A stretch of DNA of 64,000 bases from Anastatus disparis (Eukaryota > Arthropoda > Insecta > Hymenoptera > Eupelmidae), in the NCBI GenBank assembly GCA_017163975.1, contig JAFFSR010000218.1, forward strand, positions 13,953,501 to 14,017,500, in the 5' to 3' direction. Positions 13,101 through 23,879 of the stretch are shown one piece after another. Made by a program: the position numbers and the translations under genes. How positions within the stretch are numbered: the stretch's first letter is position 1; each line of letters starts with the position of its first letter. The notes below the pieces were generated by a model. That model was given only the letters and a program-made list of their open reading frames with translations. It had not been told where the DNA came from and did no database searches.

Positions 13101-16100
13101 GATTTCATCCTGTCTATCATATAAAAATATTAAGAGGGATGACACACATAAAAAAAGAAAAATTTAGTGTAAGAAATTCTCTGAAATTCCTCAGGGTTGA
13201 CTTCTTTGTTTTTAGAAGACAAAGATTTTTTAAATTTACATCGTAAATTAACTTTTATCTTAGAAAGATTAATGTAATATGGTACTTATTCGTTAATGTA
13301 TAAGTTAGATTCAGTCATTTATAATTTCCTGAATAATCTGTCTAAAATTATATTTCGAATCGTCGTAAAAATTTACCCTTACGTATAGTGACTTACTTCT
13401 TAAGCACTTGTTTTAACTTTTCTTTTTAAACAGGTAAACGTTCCTTCGGTCAGCCCAGCACCGCGAACAGCAAGTGGTGACGGTTCAGTGAGGCCTTCAT
13501 CAACTGGTAGTGTTGGCTCACTGCCACCGAATAATAATCCACCACCGCTTGCTCTTACGCCGACGCCCCTTACTACGACTTCGGCACCATCGCCAGCGCC
13601 TTCAACGACAGTTCCAAGTCCTGCACCTAGTGCCCCAGGCACGCCTGCCAAGGCCGATAGTGACAAGTCTAGTAGTCCAGCTCCAACACGACCACCTAGC
13701 AGTACTAGTTATCCTGTGCACAAGCTCAAAAAAGCTTGGTTGCAACGGCATTCAGGTGAAGATGGGACTGAAGACACAACCGGTGTTGTTGGTAGTGGTT
13801 CTTGTGTCACGTTACCACTTAATATTGCTAATAAATCCAATAGCAATACTGGTAAGTTAATTTTTCTGTTAATTAAATAATGACATGCAATAATGTCAAA
13901 TAACATCGCTTGAATAGAAATAATGTCGTTGGAATAATTTCATTTAAATATTCAAAAATTTTCTTACCAAAAGCATCTAAATAAAATTAAAAAGTATTAT
14001 ATTACCAAAAAAATTATTACAAAGATTAAAGAAATATAACTACTTTTGTATTTTATTTAAATAATTATTTCACGTTTCTCAAAATTTTTAGCCAAAGATA
14101 AAGACAACAATACCAACTCGACGACGTCCTCGACAACATCGAGTACAGCCTCGGTATCTTCCTCATCATCATCATCCTCAACAACAACATCGACGACAAG
14201 CTTGCCCAGTGCGGTCAATTCAATTCATAATGTTGGCAGCATGGCGGTAAATAGTATAAGCAAGTCTAAAGTAGCAATAAAAGCACGTAAAACGCCAGTG
14301 AAGGAGTCCGTTAATGGACACTCTGCAGCTGCTACAGCAACCGTCAACTCCGAAAGTCTTCACGAGGATTCGTCAAACAGCGAACCCGAAAGGAAGGCAC
14401 CACCTAAGCGAAAACCTCCAAAGGTATGAGATGCTGTAATCTGCTTATTTTTGCTTTTGAATGATATTATTAGTTTGTGCTCTTTAATTTTTCATTGTAT
14501 GTTGCACCGCTGATTTATTGATTTAATTATTGATTTTTTTCATTGATTAACGCAGAGAAAACTTGATAAGTACAGTACAAAATGTTAAAATAAGTAAATT
14601 CAATTAATTCTAATCTTCAATACATTTTTACGTGAACAATGGCTTATTTTTTATGCTTTTATTTTACACTTTCTACGAAATACTCGATACTTTAATAAAA
14701 ATCTGTCTAAAATTTACAATTTGTTAAACACATTGTAATTTGTTATTAAATCGAGAAATCAAAATGTTATATTTTTGTGAATAGTTCTAAATGGTTGGTT
14801 TAACAAGCTAATGAATAAAATGTTGAAGTCTAAATATCAATTTATTAGCGACATTGATTTAGTCATTCATTTATTACTTCTTTTTTAGTATTGAACTTCA
14901 ATGCAATGCTACTAATTCTGATGTATGTTAACTTGTAAAAGATAATGAAATAGCTATTTAACGTCTTTTTTAATAAATCGACAGTTTCAACTTTTTATAT
15001 ATTGACTCAATAAACTAGATTAGGACTATTAAAAAACATTTGATATAAAAAATGATTTTAAAAATATTGAATAAAAAATTTTTTTATTGTATATAATTCA
15101 TTTTAAAAAAATTTTTATTAAACGCAAAAATTGATTAAATTTACCAAGTTTCAAATTTGAGTATTACATTAATGTTTAGACAAATTTTTATTATATAATT
15201 TATAAAAATTGCGTGTACATATTTTTCCCATCATATTTGTAAAATATTGTTTTATAATTTGCATTATCAAAATTAAGTCATTTAAGTTATAATGTGTGAA
15301 TTTTCAGTATATTTATCTATTGCACAATCGAATTTCAAAACAATTTACAGTGTTTAAAAAAATTTTCAACAATAAATCTAATTATGATAATATATTAAAT
15401 TCAATTTAACTGATTAAATTAATGATTAAAAATAAGTTAATATAAAAACTATTAAATATTTTAATAATCTTTAACTTTATAAGCTATTAAAAACTTAAAA
15501 ATATTATTTATTTTGTCTTGTTTAATTGAAAATGCAAAAACGACTGTGCACTATCTTCTTTCGAACTTTTCTTTTCTTTATGCATTCCATCATTATTTTA
15601 TGTTATTCTTTTTATTTATATTTTTAACTTGCACAAAACATGCTTATTTTGTAGAGCATTTGATGTAAGTGTGAAAATAATAGTGTTGATTTCAAATAGA
15701 TATATTAAACATTGAGTATTTGTAAGAGATAAAAAAAAATAAATCACTTTTATTTTATCTTTTTTATTGTTATCTTTGGATGTATATGTATAACATTGTA
15801 AGAGATAAGATATATCCTAGAGATTTTTTCATTTTTATACAAATTCTAATATTAAAAATAGAAAGAAAAAATATACAAATTGCGTACAAATGGCGACTGA
15901 ATAGACGGCTAACTTGGTATTGGTTTTAAAAGATATTTGTTTTCATTTCATAATTTATTAAAAGTGCGAAAAAAATAATATATATATATCCGTTATCTTA
16001 TAAGGAGGGACCTTGAAACTAAAAGTTTATCTTTTACTGTTAGTGATCTTTCTGAGAAATTATTTAGTATAAAAATTTCAATTTATTATGCATAGAAACG

Positions 16101-19100
16101 CTAAATCTAATTTAAGTTCATCTTATTTTAACTAATTAATATTTATTTTTATACTTTCCTTAATATCTTTTACAAAAGCATATTTTTGTTATTAAATATT
16201 TTTAAATGAGACGAACTTAAATGAATAAGTGGGCAGGATATATATATAATAACAATAATTAGTAATACTTTATTTAATATTTAGTGGTCATAAAAAGACT
16301 AATATTCCACCTGAAATGCAAAATAATTTCAATTAAATCCCCCCTGCGATTCCAAGCGGATTGAAGAAAATCCTGAATACTTGATTTTAAAGTTAATTTT
16401 CAAAATTTCAACAAAAAGACATCCTAGCGTAATACTTTTTTTTTTTTTTTTTTTAAATTAACATTTTTTTTGGCATGCTAAATAATTCTATATAAATTGA
16501 CATACCAAAAACTTAACCTAAATTGCTAAGCCTTTAAGGCAATGTAAAGGTTGGTAAGATTCTTACATTACTAATAAACAATTATGTTAATAATTATAAT
16601 CAGAATTATAATAATAATCTTAAAGAAGCTTGCTGTGTGTAGTATAAACATTAATTAAATTTTCAAACAGCTCGTTATAGAAAATTTGAAGTTCTTAAAT
16701 AAGAGTAATATATTGAAAATTCTACCTTATCTTTTGAGTAATTAAAAAAATTTTATCTTAAAATGCAACATATTACGGGGTGATGTATTTGTTCTTTCTC
16801 AAGTTATTGCTACAATTGTAATTATTAATATAATTGTTTACTAGTTTCAATTGAAATATCACCCATCTTTATAATGCTAAAGGCTTTTCTTCATAGATGT
16901 TCCTCGTTACATGTTACTCGTTACTTGTACCTCATTTAAAAATTTTGTTGTCCGACGCCTATTGACTTTATGATCTATGGCATTGATGGACTCATTTACG
17001 CATATGTTTTTTTCTGTCGTAGATCATAAAGTCAATAGACGTCGGACAACAAAAATTTTTAAATGAGGTACGAGGAACGAGTAACATGTAACGAGGAACA
17101 TCTATGAAGAAAAGCCTTAACAAATTTTCTAGTAAGATGATGAATAGAAACTTTGTCTTCCTAATTTTAAATATTTCTATAATTTTACAAAATTTCAAAT
17201 AGTTTGCTAAAAAAAATTCTGTAAATTTTCTAATTTTTATAATTATGATAATTAAGGATTTGAATAAATTAAAAAAAAATCAAATTCTATAAAATTAGAT
17301 ACTAAATTAGTTTTGTTTAAAGTTTATAATCGGATCGACATAACAATAGTAATAGTATTTTTTTTAAATATTTAAACTTCCCGCTTAAAAGAGCGAACGA
17401 CACCAAACGTAATAAAATGGAAACTTCATCGCCGCACGGAATCGGAACCGAACCGGAACAATAGGAATGGAAGGAATACTAGCTAATCACGAGTATAGTA
17501 GCGGCGGAGCGGGAACGGGAGCCGCCATTGCGGTTGTGCATTTGGTCGCGTCGTTACTGCTGAAAGTCCGGCGGCGTCTAGTTCGTTAAAGAGTTTTGTT
17601 TCTTTCATTTGCATTTTTTCCCTCTATCACAGCAACGACGCGTACATTTTCAGTTTTCATTGAATCCCCTCCACTTTCAGTTTAGTGAATAAATAATCTA
17701 TACATTTTTTTGATCATTTTAATCAAAACGAAAATATAATGGAAAATTCTTATCTGGTAAAGTTTTATTTCTTTTTAATTTGACTTATTTAACCTCTAAA
17801 AAAGTGTGCGTCACATGGCTCTTCACTCTTTTGCAATAATAAAGAATAAACATACGAGTTTGTTATTGTTTGAGAAAGACAATGTGTTTGTGGGTTAGGA
17901 TTTACGTTGTTTTCTTTCTTTAGTACGTAACTTATTATTTTTCTTCCTCTATTATATTTTTATTATATTTATGAAATTGCATAAGAAAAAAAAACTCGCG
18001 TCCCTTATTACGTAATAAGCCCTTAAAAATTTTGAAAGCTTTGTTAAACAATTGTTTATACAGTGATTGACGAAATATATTGTCTTGGTAAATGTTTTTA
18101 TTTTTGATAAAGTTTAAAATTAACTCAATCATATGATCAACAATTAATTAAAAGATTATTATATTTATTTACATTATTTTGCATAAGTAAAAAAAAAGAT
18201 CAATCCTTATCTAGGACAATGATCAACGTGAAAATAAGTTAATGTGGTTTTGGTTTGCGACGAGTTGAAAATAATTGATACTCCTGATTTATTTAATTTA
18301 TCGATTGTATTTATAATAATAAAAAAAGTTGTTAATTAATATTATTAAAATATTATTACATATTTCAATTAAATAATTAAAAATTTCTTTCCGAGAATGC
18401 ATAATTGTTTGAATAGAGTAATAAAGAAAATATTTTTAGATTTACACATCAAAATCTTAGAGTTTATAAATAAATGTGCTTAAACTATTAATAGATAAAA
18501 ATTGAAGTTTATATTAAGATTTTAAATGAAAATAGAAAATTTACAGAAGATGAAAATCAGAGAGACATCAGACAAACAGATATGTGTTATAATAACTTTT
18601 GTTATCTAATAATAATCGAGATAAGTTAATCTTAAAGGCTAGGCAGTTTTTGATTGTAAAACTATTTGGTGATCTTCATATCAGGTTTATAAAGAGCGTG
18701 TAATACACATTGGGCGAACAAAGCAGAGAAGAGAGATGGGAGCATGAACTCTTCTGCCTGAACTACTATAAAAATAATCCTAAAAATATCTGTGTGGTAG
18801 GTAAAACGAAAGAAAGGAGCTGCCTGGAAACAACAAACAACCGTCCAGGAGCAACGGCGGAGGAAGAAACAGAAGCAGGGAAGAGCAAGCACAGCTGCCG
18901 GTAGTGAATCCAGTAACGAGAGTGAAGCTGGATCAGTCAGCGACTCCAGCGAACAGAGATTTCCTGCTCGAGCTGTCATGCAAATACCAACAATTGATAC
19001 CTTCAAAGCCTCGGGAAACGGTTAGTTGACGGTTAAAAAAAAATTAATAAACAAACAAATAAATCTCAAAATATCCCTATTTTTGGACTTGACCTCTGGT

Positions 19101-22100
19101 GAACAGTTTTCATTTGAAGGTTAAATCCAAACAGAAAACAGGTGCTTAGGTTTATAGAAATGAAAACAATGTCGTGATAGTGTTTATTTTGGTTATGTGT
19201 TTGTGTCTATAAATGGAAAAATCTCTAGGAGAATCGCGTTTTGGTGCTTTGTACTAATGAATTCATAGTTGTTTTTACAAATCCTTTTCTACTTCCAACT
19301 GTATCCATCGTTTATTGCATTAAAATCATCATGCAAAATTTAAGAAATCAAACTTTTTTATTTATAATATTTATCATCATTAGATAAGATTTGTTTACAT
19401 AAATTTCTATAAATGAAAAAATCTCTAGGATGAAAAATTTGATAATTTATTGTTAATATCTAAAAAAATTTAATCACTTTCTCATATAATTTGGTAATCC
19501 ATCAAATCCAAAACTAAGATTTGATTAGACAAGAGATGAATTAATTCATTTGGCTGAAATAAAAAGTATGTTCAGTTTTTCATGCTTATTGCGAAATCTT
19601 TCAAATTAATGCTTAAAGCTCTTTAATTTTATTTTTGATTTGTTATCAAACTAATTACAAATGAAATTTTGCATGTAAATATCTGTTAATAGTCCTGGTA
19701 GATTTTAAACCCATATAAATGATGAAAACTTGAACAAAAATTTGAAGCAAATATGATTGTTTATACGAGCTTTTTAACTCTGAATTTATATAACAGTTTA
19801 TTCAATTTTTAGGGTACGTTTGTATAAATATTTTAAATTTTAAAAAATTTCATTCACAGGGAATAAAAAGGTCCCTAAAAAACGAGGAAGAAAACCAAGG
19901 ACCACAAAAGATATTAAAGCAAAAGAGGAAGAAGAAGAAGAAGAAGAAGAAGACTATCAACCTCGTCAAAAAAAAAAGCGATTAGATAGCAAGTCAGGGA
20001 GTGGTAGTAATAAGAATAAAAAAAGAAGAAACAATCGAATAAGTACAATGGAAGACAAGCCTGATGAAGAGAAATTGATAAAAACTGGTCAAAGCTGGAT
20101 ACAAGATGATATATGCATACGTTATTCATGCACTAGAATATCAAAGTGTCGAGAATGTAGATTAACCCCTAATCAACGTGATAAAATATGTTCTGTTAGA
20201 AGTATAACTGTTTTTTGCAGATTTTATGCTTTTCGGAGAATGCAATACACTAAATCTGGAACACTTATCATGGCTGGCTTTAATGATCCTTACATAGATG
20301 CTGATGAAGTATGTTACATATGTACTTTCAGTATTATAAATTTATAAAATGATGGATCAATTTTTCCTAATTTATTTTATTTTATAATTGCAGAATGACA
20401 TACAACTCTGGCTACCTGGAAAAGATAATAGGTTAATAAAACGAGACAAATATACGGAAGAAACGCAAAAAGATGGCAAAAAAGACTGGGATAAAGGAGA
20501 TTTCGATATTGAATTGGCATATCAAATTATTCGTCAAGTTGGTGATCAATTCTGTGATCTTATACACCAGGAAAAAAGCGTTGTCGAAGAACATAAGACG
20601 CGAGGTAATTAAATTATTCATCTATGTTATGTACATTCTTACTTGCTTTTAATAATTCTTACATTTTACAAGTTTTTTTGCAATGATAAAAAAATAATAA
20701 GAATTTATCATTTTATCTTCCAATTTACAAAAAAAACTGCAACTATATAAATACTAATAAATAATCTTTCAGTGAGCTCAGATCTCGGAGAACAGTCAGT
20801 TATCTGGAAACGTGTAGTAAAAGGTGTACGAGAAATGTGTGATTTATGTGACACAACATTGTTTAACTATCACTGGACATGCGGTAAATGTGGTTTTGTC
20901 GTTTGCATTGATTGTTATGAAGCACGCAAGAATAAGAATGTTGTCTGGACAGAAAGCGGTAAAGGTCGTGACAAATATGCTTGGTTGCTTTGCGCTAATC
21001 GTCAAAGTCATGTGCCTGAACAATTACTGCTAACTCAAATCATACCAGCAGATTGTCTCATACAAATTGATCGTAGATTGCATGAGTGCAGGAACGAATG
21101 GGGTATACCTAAACACTGCAGTTGTGATGCATCTGTAAAACCACCAAACGAAAATCTAAGATGTTTAATTAAAGGCGATTTGGTATCTGTGATGAATGGC
21201 AATGCACCTCCAGAGATCAAGGTAATATTGCTTTATTAACTATTATATTATTCAAGTTTTTATGTATTTTCAGATTAATAAAACATATGATGACTTAAAA
21301 TATTATTGAGTACTTGTGATAATTTGTACGAGCTTTTTAACCCTGAATAATGAAATAAATCTGAATTTACAATCTGTACTTGTTATTTAAAAATTAACAT
21401 AAATCTTTTATTATACATAGCAGGAGAAAAAAATCAAGAAAGAAAGTGGTAATTCAAGCGAAACAGGCACACGCGCCAATGGCGAAGATAAGAATTCACC
21501 TCTGAGTTGGCTGGCTGAAGTAGCTTTGCAAAATCAAGATAAAAATGAAAGCGATAGTGATTCAGATTCAGATGATCAAGATGGCAATCATTCAACTCTG
21601 CGCGAACTTCTTATTAGACCAAACAAGAATTCAGGCTCTAATCCTAGCTCTCCTGATAACAGTAATAATGCTAATTCAACTTTATCTGATCCTGGTACTA
21701 CTAACATTAATACCACTACGACGACTAATAATCAAAACAATGTTACTAAGACTGGAAAGAAATCTAAGATGGATACTTTAAATGAAGTTATTAGCAGTGT
21801 TATTGAGCATAGTGTCAAGGTAAATTTTTAATTATTTACAAAAAAAAACATAAAAGGAATAGTAAAATTTGTTTTCTTTATGATGAAATTTTCAATATAA
21901 ATTTGATAAAACGTGATCGTTTACATGAGCTTTTTAACACTGAACAATATATTAAAAAATAATTTTTCTTTTTTAAAAATTTTACTTGAGCAATTTGAAA
22001 ATAATATTCATTTTATTTTTGTAGAAGGAAGAAGGAGAGGCCGGATTAGATGACGAGAAACCTCGCGAACTTAAGCACTTTGTACGTCGCTACAAGTGTC

Positions 22101-23879
22101 CTCAACGTGGCCGCGATCCGTTGCCTATTCGTATTATGACACTCACTGAAAGTCAACTTCTTTATCCAGACGTTCCACATTCTTGGTTATGCGATGGTAA
22201 ACTCCTACGTCTTCAAGATCCAAATAATCCTAAAAATTATAGGATATTCCAAGATCAATGGAAACGTGGCCAACCTGTCATTGTTTCTGACGTTCATAAA
22301 TCCTTAGACAAAGATCTTTGGCATCCAGATAGTTTTTCTAAAGATTTTGGTGATCAAAAAAGTGATCTTGTCAATTGTATGACTGGTAACCTTGTTCCTA
22401 AACAACCTATGTGGAAATTCTGGGAAGGTTTTGAACATTCATCTAAACGACTTAAAGATGATCAGGGTAATGCAATGTTACTAAAACTAAAGGATTGGCC
22501 CTCAAGAGGTGATTTCGCTGATATATTACCAGCTAGGTTTGCTGATCTCATGAAGTGTGTGCCGTTATCCGAATATACGCACAGGTATGGAAGACTGAAT
22601 TTAACAAGCAGACTACCGGACACATTCACTAGGCCTGATTTAGGTCCTAAAATGTACAATGCATATGGTTCAGCGCTTTACCCGGACAAAGGCACGACTA
22701 ATTTACATCTTGATGTATCCGATGCAGTTAATGTTATGGTCTATGTTGGAATTCTGAAAGATGGCGATAAAGAAGATCACATAAAAGGTAAATATACTGT
22801 TTACTGATAATATTCTTATTATCCTCTTGTAAATTATAATATATTATAATTGTGCATAAGAGCTTGAATTGGTTGATTCCATTATCAAATGCAAAAACAT
22901 AATTAGCTGGCAGTTTGGACGTGAAGTTAGGTGTAAAAATTAAGAATATAATAAATAAATTTTAAAAATTATTTTTTATTGAATAACTAAATCATGCAAT
23001 ACTTGAAAAACTAGTGAACAGAGAAATTGGTTTTAATACTAGAAAAAAAAATTTTGTATAAAAAATAATGCTTATCAAGTTACTTGAAGAGTGTTAGACT
23101 TGTCTAATTGTGTAAAACAATAAATAGTCAACAAGCATTATTTATAATTATAGTTTTGAAAGATTCAGTAGTTTTAATCGATTCTTTCTTTTTCATTTAT
23201 AGAAGCACTAAAAGCAATTGATGAGGCAGGCTGTGATATATTAACACGACGTAGAGTCCGTGAAAAAGATGAGATCCCAGGTGCTCTGTGGCACATTTAT
23301 GCTGCACGCGATGCTGACAAAATTCGTGATATGCTTAATGCAGTAGCACTTGAACGAGGTGCACGACTTGAGCCTCATCACGATCCTATCCATGACCAAA
23401 GTTTTTATCTTGATGGACCACTGCGCGAAAGGCTTTATCGTGATTATGGAGTCGAAGGGTATGCATCTTTTAAAATTAAAAAAAAAAAAAATAATTTTTT
23501 AACAAAGTGTTGGCATATAAATTTTTTTACCTCTTTTTCCAGATATGCAATCGTCCAATGTTTAGGAGATGCAGTGTTTGTGCCAGCAGGTGCCCCACAT
23601 CAGGTGCGCAATCTACATAATTGCATTAAGGTAGCAGAAGACTTTGTTTCTCCAGAAAACATCTCGCACTGTTTTCACCTAACCCAAGAGTTCCGTGCAC
23701 TCTCCGATACTCATACAAATCACGAAGATAAACTTCAAATAAAGAATATTATTTACCATGCAGTCAAAGATTCTTTAACTGCTCTAGACACTATCAAAGA
23801 GGAGACTCTCACTAAAACAAAGAGCGAGGATATAAAATCAACAAAAGTAAAACAAGAGAAAAGTGACGGTGGCACTTAG
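10169..23879 (+). CDS. Kdm3: KDM3/JHDM2-type JmjC histone H3K9 demethylase
   Basis: Family role: Fe(II)/2-oxoglutarate-dependent removal of H3K9me1/2 in chromatin. Fifteen coding exons with matching phases: 10169-10561, 10694-11152, 11301-11753, 11840-12201, 12475-13015, 13434-13851, 14092-14423, 18801-19020, 19860-20308, 20394-20604, 20773-21221, 21421-21819, 22025-22787, 23203-23458, 23543-23879, giving about 2013 aa. The first half is low-complexity (His/Pro/Ser/Gln, a poly-Q of about 25, a CtBP-like PLDLGV). Then come an AT-hook-like KKRGRKPR, the family CRECRLTP and CRFYAFRR blocks, the C6 zinc finger (CDLC..CGKC..CIDC, about residues 1301-1330), an LxxLL motif (LRELL, about 1489) and the JmjC domain. 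Iron ligands are visible: HLD (about H1790/D1792) and distal APHQ (about H1921). The start is unsure: ATG at 10169 or 10184 follows a possible acceptor at 10140-10141, so an upstream exon may exist. The first seven exons could be a separate gene, but phase-0 joining of exon 7 to exon 8 argues against that. Confidence 0.88.
12766..12841 (+). repeat. CAA/CAG tract coding poly-glutamine
   Basis: An in-frame CAA/CAG run in KDM3 exon 5 encodes about 25 consecutive glutamines, followed by a Q/S-rich tail. Mixed CAA and CAG codons suggest a fairly stable tract. Length polymorphism is likely. Confidence 0.9.
16881..17117. repeat. MITE-like perfect inverted repeat in KDM3 intron
   Basis: Arms of about 100 bp: AGGCTTTTCTTCATAGATG at 16881 and its complement ending at 17117, with near-perfect pairing throughout (blocks ACATGT.ACTCGTTAC, CCGACG.CTATTGACTTTATGATCTA). 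The loop is about 40 bp. TAA flanks both ends, as expected for a 3-bp target-site duplication of the PIF/Harbinger type. That assignment is inference. Confidence 0.88.
17380..17756 (+). promoter_or_regulatory. Probable internal KDM3 promoter and alternative first exon
   Basis: A sharply GC/CpG-richer block (about 17385-17590) interrupts an AT-rich intron and includes GCCGCCATT, a YY1/Pho-like site. It ends in ATG GAA AAT TCT TAT CTG (17739-17756) followed at once by GTAAAG, a good 5' splice site. The six codons end in phase 0, exactly what the acceptor at 18801 requires, so a transcript starting here would read MENSYL then VKRKKGAAW. That isoform lacks the low-complexity N-terminal half but keeps the zinc finger and JmjC domain. 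Sequence shows the block, ATG, donor and phase; promoter activity is inferred. Confidence 0.6.
19713..19791 (+). ncRNA. C/D-box snoRNA, U36/snR47-like guide, copy 1
   Basis: Lies in KDM3 intron 8, about 77 nt upstream of the 3' splice site, the usual place for an intronic C/D snoRNA. Box C ATGATGA is at 19719-19725 and box D CTGA at 19780-19783, with a short AT terminal stem. The 15 nt ending one base before box D (TACGAGCTTTTTAAC, 19764-19778) are an exact complement of the universally conserved 18S rRNA segment GTTAAAAAGCTCGTA. The D+5 rule points to the first A of the AAAAA run, the site guided by human SNORD36 and yeast snR47 as I recall it. Confidence 0.85.
21281..21352 (+). ncRNA. C/D-box snoRNA, U36/snR47-like guide, copy 2
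   Basis: In KDM3 intron 11, about 75 nt upstream of the acceptor. Box C ATGATGA is at 21287-21293, the guide TACGAGCTTTTTAAC at 21327-21341 and box D CTGA at 21343-21346. The guide has the same 15-nt perfect complement to 18S rRNA as copy 1, with the same one-base spacing to box D. The sequence between box C and the guide differs, so this is an old duplicate, not a recent one. Confidence 0.85.
21874..21951 (+). ncRNA. C/D-box snoRNA, U36/snR47-like guide, copy 3
   Basis: In KDM3 intron 12, about 80 nt upstream of the acceptor. Box C ATGATGA is at 21880-21886 and box D CTGA at 21940-21943. The guide TGAGCTTTTTAAC (21926-21938) differs from the other two copies by C to T, which keeps a G-U wobble with 18S rRNA. 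The predicted target nucleotide is the same. It may be the weakest guide of the three. Confidence 0.8.

Larger units (their letters stand above)
14424..18800 (+). other. Large KDM3 intron 7
   Basis: A 4.4-kb intron bounded by AAG|GTATGA and GTGGTAG|GTAAAACG, phase 0. It holds an inverted-repeat element (16881-17117) and a GC-rich block with an alternative first exon (17380-17756). The rest is AT-rich with poly-A/T runs, and I see no other gene. Confidence 0.8.

Noticed and set aside
10227..13666. Antisense open frames opposite KDM3 exons (10227-10475, 12450-12683, 13400-13666)
   Set aside because: Shadows of codon-biased, repeat-rich sense exons; the sense frames splice in phase.
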